NCBI GenBank assembly: GCA_023428335.1
Contig: JAEYYS010000247.1
Location: 1-9,846 of the forward strand
Length of the DNA stretch: 9,846 bases
From: Verrucomicrobiota bacterium
GTDB lineage: Bacteria > Verrucomicrobiota > Verrucomicrobiia > Verrucomicrobiales > Verrucomicrobiaceae
Reading direction: 5' to 3'
Shown: positions 1 through 5,485 of the stretch, piece by piece
Numbering within the stretch: position 1 is the stretch's first letter
Layout: every line of letters begins with the position of its first letter
The notes under the pieces: model-generated
The model's input: the letters and a program-made list of their open reading frames with translations, nothing else
What the model was told of the DNA's origin: nothing
Databases searched by the model: none
Made by a program: the position numbers and the translations under genes

Positions 1-884
1 GTGAACTCCTTGGCCGTCTCCGGGGTTTCAAAGGCGGCCGGTGCGCCGACACGCGGGTCACCGGTGCGCCGGATGATGCGCCCCGCAGCCAGCGGATCGT
101 CCTTGTCGGCGCCAACACTGGTCAGCAGGGCCAGCTTGCCCGGGGTGGACAGGTCGCCCTCCTGCTCGGCCAGAACCTTGGCGATGCGATCCATCTCCTC
201 CAGCTTGTAGCGCACCCGCACCTGCTGGACCGGCACATTGCTCAGCCTCTCCAATTCGATCTGGGCACTGGCGAGGGCACTCTCCTCCTCAAACTTGAGC
301 CGGGAATCCAACTGGGAGGTCACCTTCTTGCGCACTTCGGCGAGTTCTTCGACGTAGCGCTGGATCGCCTTGTCGCGAAATTCCTCACGCAGGCGTTTGC
401 GCGCCGCCTCATAGGCCTCGATCAGGGCCTCAGGAAACTCCCGGACGATGCTGGGCCGATAAGAGATGACACGCAACTGCATGTGCTGGCCATCCAGAAA
501 ACCCAGGCGAACCGCCGGAATCAGGCTGCCGCGCAACTCCTGCGGCGTCGTGGCGGCGGTCGCCACCCCCAGACGTTTGGCCGTCTCCAACTGGTAATAA
601 TCCGAGAGCAACTGGCGCGACAGCGAGCGCAGCATCTGGGCATTGTTCTCTTTCTGCGCACCGGAAGCCTCCCGGGTCGTGTCGACAAATTGGTTGACCC
701 GAATCAACGCCGTCGATTCAAAGGTCGCCCGGGCATACACAAAGTAGCTGGTCCCGGCGACCAGGCCCAGCAGAAAGAGCAGCACCATCAGGCGCCAGTA
801 ATCTTCATACTGCAGGATCAGCCGCAGCAGTTTGGAGCCGTCCATCTTGTCCGGTTTGGGCGAGGTCGGCGGCTTGGTGGGCAT
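1..884 (-). CDS. Wzz/GumC-type polysaccharide chain-length determinant, C-terminus beyond the left edge
   Basis: Open frame of 294 codons from an ATG at 884 to the window edge with no stop, so the gene is partial. The start gives MPTKPP, a short Pro/Lys-rich cytoplasmic tail, then one membrane helix at about residues 31-50 (LMVLLFLLGLVAG). A periplasmic segment opens with FESTALIRVNQF, the typical start of the Wzz domain. Residues about 158-245 are rich in charged heptads (RKRLREEFRDKAIQRYVEEL and on) and probably form the long periplasmic coiled coil. Family members sit in the inner membrane and set polymer length and link to the outer-membrane exporter; larger ones carry a C-terminal tyrosine-kinase domain, which cannot be judged here. 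It lies 66 nt downstream of the Wza-like lipoprotein on the same strand, the usual partner arrangement. Family call is firm; the subtype (Wzz, GumC, ExoP) is open. Confidence 0.85.
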   Translation of the reverse strand, partial: MPTKPPTSPKPDKMDGSKLLRLILQYEDYWRLMVLLFLLGLVAGTSYFVYARATFESTALIRVNQFVDTTREASGAQKENNAQMLRSLSRQLLSDYYQLETAKRLGVATAATTPQELRGSLIPAVRLGFLDGQHMQLRVISYRPSIVREFPEALIEAYEAARKRLREEFRDKAIQRYVEELAEVRKKVTSQLDSRLKFEEESALASAQIELERLSNVPVQQVRVRYKLEEMDRIAKVLAEQEGDLSTPGKLALLTSVGADKDDPLAAGRIIRRTGDPRVGAPAAFETPETAKEF

Positions 885-950
885 GCAGCAGCTATGTCGT
901 GAATGGGGTTATTTTCAAGCCCGCTGAGGGCGAATCCAATGCTCTGCCGA

Positions 951-1634
951 TCAGAAGCCGAACACCTTCTCGGGCACATTCACCACGTCGCCTTCGGCAA
1001 GCGGCGGGTCATCGGCCTGACCCAGGCGGACCGGCCCCAGATCGACAACCGCGCGGCGACGACGGCCCTGGCTGTCCGTGCGGAAGATTTCCACGCGATC
1101 TTCACGCGCAAACTTGTTCATGCCTCCCGTGATGAGCAGGGCCTCATAGGTGCCAAGCGGCCGGCCGTTCGGCAGGGGAATGTGGTGGACGCCCGACCTT
1201 GGGACGGCGCCCGTGAGGAAGACCATCAGCTTTGGCATCTCCGCGATCGGCGTGGTGCTGGGATCCGCATGCTTCGCCGTACGCTCGACCAGCACGGTCG
1301 CTTCCGTGAGCTGGGTCCGCTGCAGGAATTCCTTCACCCGCGCTTCCGCCTGGGTGCGATCCAGCCCGGCGACCTGGATGCGTCCGGCACGCGGGATGAC
1401 AATGTAGCCGCCGTCGCGCACCGGATAACTGCCGTTCAGGGTGGCGTCCTCCTTGACGAACAGTTCCAGGGAATCGCCGGGGGAAAACACCATCGGATTG
1501 AGGCGCGGCGCGGGCGCCGAGGCGACGGCCAGGGCCGGTGGCGGCAGCAGGTTCTCCTCTTCCGAGGAACTTTTGCAGCCGGCAAGCAGCACCGGCAGCA
1601 GGGCGACGAGCAGACAGTGGGTTCGGACCTTCAT
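951..1634 (-). CDS. Wza-type polysaccharide export lipoprotein (Poly_export + SLBB), short form
   Basis: 227 residues from ATG 1634. A TTG at 1679 and an ATG at 1640 are in frame upstream, but MKVRTHC starts a clean lipoprotein signal with lipobox LAGC and the lipidated cysteine at residue 20. A Ser/Glu/Pro-rich linker follows, then a polysaccharide export domain at about 46-116 (SPGDSLEL; DGGYIVIPRAGRI), and one SLBB domain at about 137-227 (FLTGAVPRSGVH; LLITGGM; LAEGDVVNVPE). It should be a periplasmic lipoprotein forming an oligomeric export conduit for a polysaccharide. E. coli Wza is about 380 residues with several such domains and a C-terminal amphipathic helix spanning the outer membrane; this one ends eight residues after the GDVVNV motif, so that helix is absent. 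Its neighbours are a Wzz-like gene downstream and a beta-barrel gene upstream. No Shine-Dalgarno is seen. Confidence 0.9.
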   Translation of the reverse strand: MKVRTHCLLVALLPVLLAGCKSSSEEENLLPPPALAVASAPAPRLNPMVFSPGDSLELFVKEDATLNGSYPVRDGGYIVIPRAGRIQVAGLDRTQAEARVKEFLQRTQLTEATVLVERTAKHADPSTTPIAEMPKLMVFLTGAVPRSGVHHIPLPNGRPLGTYEALLITGGMNKFAREDRVEIFRTDSQGRRRRAVVDLGPVRLGQADDPPLAEGDVVNVPEKVFGF

Positions 1635-1745
1635 GAACATGGCGGATCGTAAGCAGCAAAACAGGGTTCGTGGAAACAAAACACCCCGGTCAGGCCGAAC
1701 CTTGCCACTTTCGCGGCTGAAATTCGGCGCAAACCAGGGCGCTTG

Positions 1746-1765
1746 CGGGAAGTGGACACCTCCCG
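1746..1765 (-). terminator. Stem-loop just after the EF-hand protein gene
   Basis: Read on the minus strand, CGGGAGGT pairs with ACTTCCCG around a 4-nt GTCC loop: eight pairs, one of them G-U. It begins 5 nt after the stop codon at 1771-1773. There is no following T-run, so it is not a textbook intrinsic terminator. It may attenuate transcription or protect an mRNA 3' end between the EF-hand gene and the Wza-like gene. The 136-nt gap it sits in is the widest within the minus-strand unit, so a second promoter for the Wza-Wzz pair is possible, though I found no convincing -35/-10 pair there. Confidence 0.4.
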
Positions 1766-1770
1766 TAGAC

Positions 1771-2679
1771 TCAGTAGCTCTTGCCGGCCGGGGCGACCCA
1801 GACGCCCTCGTTGTTGCCGTTGATGAACTCCTTCGGGTGATGGTTCTTGACGACCGTCACCAGGATGTGGTCAAAGCTCGTGCGGAAGCTCTTGATGCCG
1901 ATCTTTTTGGGCGGCGAGTCGACCACCGGCGGTTCAGCGCCTTTGCCGCTGGTCATCTGGGTGTAGGGCTGATCACCCGGGGCGCGGTGCGAAACCGTGA
2001 CCAGGACGCGGACGTCACCCGAATACAGCGGCGACTCCTTGACGCCCTCGACGAAGACGAAGCGCGGCACCGCCAGCGGCAGGTTGTAGGGATAGGTCTT
2101 GTAGTCGGTGGTGAACTCGACCACACGCTTGCCGGGATCGCGGGAATCGATCAGCAGGTCCTTCTTGTCCTTGTCGCGCCAAATGCGGACGTGACCGGAG
2201 TTGGCGATTTCCTCGTCGAGGGTGGCGTATTCACCGCTGCGATCGCCGCGATTGACGCCTTCCACTTCCAGAGTGACAACCACCTCGCCCTCGAAGTCAA
2301 CACGGTAGGGGACGAGACGGACGACGAAGCGCGTGAGTTCACCCTTGCCGAGCACGAGGCCGGGAGGCGTGGCTTCGAAACTGCCGTTGTCGGCCGGGTC
2401 GGTGTTGCTGAGCACACCGTCCTGGTTCATGTCAGCGTCCATGTCGAGCTTGGCGATCTGGCGCTGGCGGTCGCGCCAGGAGTTGATGCGCTGGCCGAAG
2501 TACTTGTGGAAGTCGGCGGGGGCATCCTTGTTGGTTTCAACCCCACGGTCAGGGAGGCTGAGGGGAGTCTGCGCGTCAGCCACAAGCGGTGTGGCAAACA
2601 CGATGAGGGCACCGAGGGCCAAAGTGTGCCCCTGCTGAAGCAGACCTCGGGTCTGAGCTGACGGTTTCGCGGTTTTCAT
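1771..2679 (-). CDS. Secreted protein with one EF-hand calcium-binding loop, function unknown
   Basis: 302 residues from ATG 2679. The N-terminus is a signal peptide (basic start, hydrophobic stretch about 18-33, likely cleavage after VADA at residue 36). A charged segment follows, then a perfect EF-hand loop at residues 83-94, DMNQDGVLSNTD, with ligand positions D83, N85, D87, the invariant G88 and acidic D94, preceded by further alternating Asp (79, 81). The rest (about 105-250) is rich in beta-type alternating sequence (RFVVRLVPYRV, EVVVTLEV, VRVLVTVS), suggesting a beta-sandwich. I recognise no named family. Its place between an outer-membrane barrel (41 nt upstream) and the Wza/Wzz pair suggests a periplasmic or surface role in polysaccharide export or retention, possibly calcium-dependent; that is inference. 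The mRNA leader reads CACTCCTCCTCC, not a Shine-Dalgarno. Confidence 0.75.
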   Translation of the reverse strand: MKTAKPSAQTRGLLQQGHTLALGALIVFATPLVADAQTPLSLPDRGVETNKDAPADFHKYFGQRINSWRDRQRQIAKLDMDADMNQDGVLSNTDPADNGSFEATPPGLVLGKGELTRFVVRLVPYRVDFEGEVVVTLEVEGVNRGDRSGEYATLDEEIANSGHVRIWRDKDKKDLLIDSRDPGKRVVEFTTDYKTYPYNLPLAVPRFVFVEGVKESPLYSGDVRVLVTVSHRAPGDQPYTQMTSGKGAEPPVVDSPPKKIGIKSFRTSFDHILVTVVKNHHPKEFINGNNEGVWVAPAGKSY

Positions 2680-2720
2680 GATCGGAGGAGGAGTGTTGAG
2701 GGTGATGATGGGATGTTGGC

Positions 2721-4433
2721 TTAAAAATACCGGCGCATGGACAGGCCAGTCAAGTGTTCCTTGAAGTCGTTGTTGCGGCCCTGGCGGTCTTCATACTGGT
2801 AGAAGATGCGGCCGGTGAGACGGAAGGCGAGCTGCTGCTGCAGTTCAAGACGATAGAGCCAGCGGTCGGCGTCGGCGAGGGCTCCACCCTGCTCAATGCT
2901 TTCATACATGGCCGTAGCGCGAATCGTGGTGAAATCGAGCGGGTTGTAGATCAGCGACATGCCCAAGCCCCAGCGGTCACGCACGGCGAGCTCATCATTG
3001 ATGGTTTCACGATCGGAGAACTGAGCGAAAGCACGCACAGAGAGAGACTTGTCGATGCGTTGATCAATGACGTAGCGAGCGTATCGCGCAGTGAGCGTCT
3101 CCGGCAGCAACTCATTGTTGAAGAAGTTTTCACCCACATAGAGCCAGTGGCGCGTGTTTTGGGTGAGGGCCTGACTGAGGCCCACTTCCCAAATGAAGCC
3201 GTCTCGATCAGGGTAAGTGCCCGTCGTGCGGCGATAGCCAGCCATACCACTCCATTGAATGTTTTCGGTCAGGCGGCCAGTAAGCAAGGCTTCAAAGCGA
3301 TGCCACAGACTTTCAAAGCCGTCATAGGAATACATGTCATACCGAAAGCGCGGTGCAAAAGGAATCACAGAACCTTCATAGCCGAGCATCGTTCCAAAGT
3401 GGTCTCGTGTGCGGTGCTCGACAAAGTCGAAGGTGCGGAAGAAGTCGGTGTGATCGACCGCAAAACCCAAGCGCCACTGTTCGTCAAACACAAGTCGATT
3501 CGCCTTGAAACCCAACCGATTCGAGAAATAGGCCAGTTCATCGTTCTGGAATTCGTTGGTGCGTCCACGATCATTAAAGCCGAAGAAGTAGCGCCCGGCA
3601 CGATCTTGGGCGGGAGAGTCGGCATCCGCGTAGAAGTCGAGGCCCGGCGCGCCGCGGAACTCGCTGAACAGCAGGAAATCCCACGGCCCGTAGGACTTTG
3701 ACCAATTCAAACGAAACTGAATCGCAGGCGCATAGTGGTTACCGAACCGCAAAGCCACTTCATTCTCGAAGGGGAGATACATGAGGTTGGCCACCGCTGA
3801 GAGGTACAGCGAATCGCTCAGGCGCACCAGACCACGCACCGCCACATCAACATACCCGGTCCAGCCATCGCCATTGTCTTCCTGAAACGTACGATCGCCT
3901 TGATAATCCGAATAGACCACACCGCCGCCAGCCCAGAGCACGTCAAAGTAGAGCAACCCCAGCTTCACATGGGCCTGCTCCGGTGAAAAGGCTCGCGTCA
4001 GGGCACCCATGCGGCCATCAAGCGTCATCGACATGTGGCTGAGACGCTCATTTTCGAGAGTCCAGGCATCGTGCGGCGTGAACAAGCCAAGCGTGTGGTC
4101 GAGCGGACGAAAAAAGCCGTCGTGCCGCTCATAGAAATTTTGCTCGGGACCCTCATAGGGGAAGAGGCCGGTAGCAGTCTGCAAGCGCAGATCAGGCCCT
4201 TCTTCACCGGTGTTGCCACGCGTCAGGCTGCGCGGGTAATCACTGCTCCGCAGCACGGTCATGTCGTTCAGCGTCGGGAAAAAGCCCGTGGGCTGAGAAG
4301 GCTGCACCGGCAGCATGGGTTCCGCGAACTGGGCCGCGGCGGGGAGTGTCAATCCAAGAAGAGCCAGCTTCAAGGTGTGACTCATCACCTGCAGCCGCTG
4401 GGTTGAGCGGAAGATTCGGGAGGAGAGGCGCAT
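2721..4433 (-). CDS. Outer-membrane beta-barrel protein, candidate export porin of the polysaccharide operon
   Basis: 570 residues from ATG 4433; a second ATG at 4385 (554 residues) is also plausible, since both keep the hydrophobic signal core LKLALLGLTLP and cleavage at AAAQ. I prefer 4433 because a CTCTCCC leader like those of neighbouring genes precedes it. A TTG farther upstream at 4529 would overlap the preceding gene. The mature part is a succession of short amphipathic strands rich in Tyr, Trp and Phe (VKLGLLYFDVLWAGGGVVY; FDFLLFSEFRG-type strands; LGMSLIYNPLDFTTIRATAM), with polar turns, and ends in MRRYF: a terminal Phe is the classic BAM-recognised outer-membrane signature. About 16-20 strands would fit the length. 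Function is not recognisable from sequence alone; context points to polysaccharide export. Base composition is visibly less GC-rich than in the plus-strand genes. Confidence 0.8.
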   Translation of the reverse strand: MRLSSRIFRSTQRLQVMSHTLKLALLGLTLPAAAQFAEPMLPVQPSQPTGFFPTLNDMTVLRSSDYPRSLTRGNTGEEGPDLRLQTATGLFPYEGPEQNFYERHDGFFRPLDHTLGLFTPHDAWTLENERLSHMSMTLDGRMGALTRAFSPEQAHVKLGLLYFDVLWAGGGVVYSDYQGDRTFQEDNGDGWTGYVDVAVRGLVRLSDSLYLSAVANLMYLPFENEVALRFGNHYAPAIQFRLNWSKSYGPWDFLLFSEFRGAPGLDFYADADSPAQDRAGRYFFGFNDRGRTNEFQNDELAYFSNRLGFKANRLVFDEQWRLGFAVDHTDFFRTFDFVEHRTRDHFGTMLGYEGSVIPFAPRFRYDMYSYDGFESLWHRFEALLTGRLTENIQWSGMAGYRRTTGTYPDRDGFIWEVGLSQALTQNTRHWLYVGENFFNNELLPETLTARYARYVIDQRIDKSLSVRAFAQFSDRETINDELAVRDRWGLGMSLIYNPLDFTTIRATAMYESIEQGGALADADRWLYRLELQQQLAFRLTGRIFYQYEDRQGRNNDFKEHLTGLSMRRYF

Positions 4434-4491
4434 GGTTTTGGGAGAGTTTGCCGCACGGGAGCGCGGGTGGGAGTTGTGGGAGTCGGGAAAG

Positions 4492-4770
4492 TCAGCGCGC
4501 GCCTGTCTTGGCGAGACCGCCAAGGCCAAGGCGCGCCAGAAAGGAGTAGTCAGCTCGGAGCAGGCACCAGAACGTGTATATATACATCCCCACCATGGGA
4601 ATGAAAAGAATAAACAGGGACCATGCCAACTTTCCTTTAATGTTGGACCGGGCCAAACTGGCCAAACACAGTGCTACCAGAGTCAAGTAGGCAAAAGCCA
4701 AAACCGCATAGACCTCCGGCGCCGTATTCTCGGCGTTGAAAGTCACAAAGCGTGTGATGACCGTTCGCAT
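4492..4770 (-). CDS. Small two-helix membrane protein, PLDc_N-like
   Basis: 92 residues from ATG 4770. Two membrane helices are clear: about 19-40 (VYAVLAFAYLTLVALCLASL) and about 48-69 (LAWSLFILFIPMVGMYIYTF). The pattern of a short basic loop, then Trp, a hydrophobic run, IP-x-x-G and Tyr matches the PLDc_N domain, the membrane anchor found at the N-terminus of cardiolipin synthases and also as free small proteins of unknown role. No phospholipase catalytic domain follows. It is the first gene of the minus-strand unit, 58 nt before the barrel gene, with a plausible sigma-70 promoter just upstream. Role unknown; it may be a lipid- or envelope-associated accessory protein, or simply a neighbour. 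Confidence 0.72.
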   Translation of the reverse strand: MRTVITRFVTFNAENTAPEVYAVLAFAYLTLVALCLASLARSNIKGKLAWSLFILFIPMVGMYIYTFWCLLRADYSFLARLGLGGLAKTGAR

Positions 4771-4793
4771 TTCGGGAGATGCAACTGCGCAAA

Positions 4794-4821
4794 ATTGTAG
4801 AACTCGGGCAGGAATTGTCCA
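4794..4821 (-). promoter_or_regulatory. Candidate sigma-70 promoter of the minus-strand polysaccharide unit
   Basis: On the minus strand, TGGACA (4816-4821, five of six to TTGACA) is followed after 16 nt by TACAAT (4794-4799, five of six to TATAAT). Initiation about 7 nt farther on would leave a 5' leader of under 20 nt before ATG 4770. An AT-rich tract lies directly upstream at 4834-4866 and could act as an UP element. No experiment supports this; the call rests on box match and position. Confidence 0.5.
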
Positions 4822-4828
4822 TCAAATT

Positions 4829-4856
4829 CTGACTTATTTTTTATAAAAATTATAAT
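4829..4856 (+). promoter_or_regulatory. Candidate promoter of the plus-strand unit
   Basis: CTGACT (4829-4834, four of six to TTGACA), 16 nt, then a perfect TATAAT (4851-4856). It faces the small lipoprotein gene at 4977, which would give a leader of about 115 nt. The -35 box is weak and the tract is so AT-rich that chance TATAAT matches are likely. Confidence 0.35.
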
Positions 4857-4859
4857 TTT
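4846..4859. repeat. Perfect 14-bp palindrome AAAATTATAATTTT in the divergent intergenic region
   Basis: The sequence equals its own reverse complement over 14 bases and contains TATAAT on both strands. It lies in the only strongly AT-rich tract (4834-4866) of the window, in the 206-nt region between the divergent units. It could be an operator overlapping the plus-strand -10 box, or just a consequence of AT-rich promoter DNA. Confidence 0.6.
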
Positions 4860-4976
4860 AATAACATTCCGATTGTGCCATGCTGTCTTGCCGCCTGCGG
4901 ATTTGGCCTTGCGTTCGGCCCCTACCCATGGCTTGATGCCTTGTCCGTCACGGTTCCACCCTTCACTCCTCCTGCC

Positions 4977-5153
4977 ATGAAACTGTGTCTCCTGCTGATC
5001 ACTCTCGCAAGTTCCACCCTTCTGTCGAGCTGCACCAACTTCTACCCGCTCGGCCACAGCCGCAATGGCGACTACTTCGGCGGCCAGGGCATGTCCACGG
5101 CGCCAAACGTGTACAACCCGCGTGACCTGCACCGCGAACCGGAAATTTTCTGA
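4977..5153 (+). CDS. Small lipoprotein, 58 residues, unknown function
   Basis: Starts at ATG 4977. An upstream in-frame start at 4875 would put about 34 unrelated residues before a good signal sequence. The product begins MKLCLLLI, has a hydrophobic core and a lipobox LSSC with the lipidated cysteine at residue 19. The mature part is about 40 residues, rich in Gly, Asn, Pro and Tyr (NGDYFGGQGMSTAPNVYNP), with no membrane segment and no recognised domain. It should be anchored to the periplasmic face of a membrane. It is first in the plus-strand unit and its stop lies 6-15 nt before the pseudopilin-like gene, suggesting joint expression. The leader CACTCCTCCT directly upstream shares a 10-mer with the leader of the EF-hand protein gene on the other strand. 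Confidence 0.7.
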   Translation: MKLCLLLITLASSTLLSSCTNFYPLGHSRNGDYFGGQGMSTAPNVYNPRDLHREPEIF

Positions 5154-5159
5154 AGCCTT

Positions 5160-5468
5160 GTGAGGCTGATGACGCCACGCTCCTGTGCATCCACCGCTGT
5201 GCGACTTGCGTCGCGCCGGGGTTTTACCGTTCTGGAGTCCCTGCTCGTGCTGGTCCTGCTGACGGTGCTGACCGTGGTGTCCACGGCCCTGTGGATCAAG
5301 GCCCCTGCAAGTACCAGCGATGAGGAACTGCGCTGGATGTCGGAAGGTGGCGACGCGTCCCGCCTCTCGCCTGGGCTGCCGTCCGCCGAAGATCCGGGCC
5401 TGCTGCCGGACATGACCTCCGACACGGAGATCCAGCTCAACAAGGACGCCGCCAAACAGGCGCCCTGA
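5160..5468 (+). CDS. Short pseudopilin-like protein with a prepilin cleavage/methylation motif
   Basis: 102 residues from GTG 5160, or 99 from ATG 5169; both keep the motif and the choice is uncertain. After a basic leader comes RRGFTVLES: cleavage after Gly21 would leave Phe as the first mature residue and Glu26 at position +5, both hallmarks of type IV pilin-like proteins processed by prepilin peptidase (PilD type). The hydrophobic helix runs to about residue 46. Only about 55 polar residues follow, rich in Asp, Glu, Ser and Pro, with no cysteine pair or recognisable globular pilin domain. Full pseudopilins are usually 130-250 residues, so this is a minimal or reduced one. No other pilus or type II secretion gene lies in the window. 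The EEP enzyme gene starts 17 nt after its stop. Confidence 0.75.
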   Translation: MRLMTPRSCASTAVRLASRRGFTVLESLLVLVLLTVLTVVSTALWIKAPASTSDEELRWMSEGGDASRLSPGLPSAEDPGLLPDMTSDTEIQLNKDAAKQAP

Positions 5469-5485
5469 GCAACGTTCACCGGCTC

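Noticed and set aside
483..902. Plus-strand open frame of 139 codons in the left part
   Set aside because: Antisense to the Wzz/GumC-type gene, which is uninterrupted to the edge and has the expected helix and coiled coil.
1694..1728. Inverted repeat GCCGAA ... TTCGGC between the EF-hand and Wza-like genes
   Set aside because: Only six pairs across a 23-nt loop, which is expected by chance in GC-rich DNA.
1441..2661. 406-codon open frame on the plus strand
   Set aside because: It crosses two well-supported minus-strand genes (EF-hand protein and Wza-like lipoprotein) and the gap between them, and shows no signal, motif or domain.
2754..3701. 315-codon open frame on the plus strand
   Set aside because: Antisense to the outer-membrane barrel, whose signal sequence, strand pattern and C-terminal Phe are convincing.
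4575..4584. GTATATATAC palindrome
   Set aside because: It lies inside the PLDc_N-like gene, coding for part of the second membrane helix, and nothing suggests a regulatory role.
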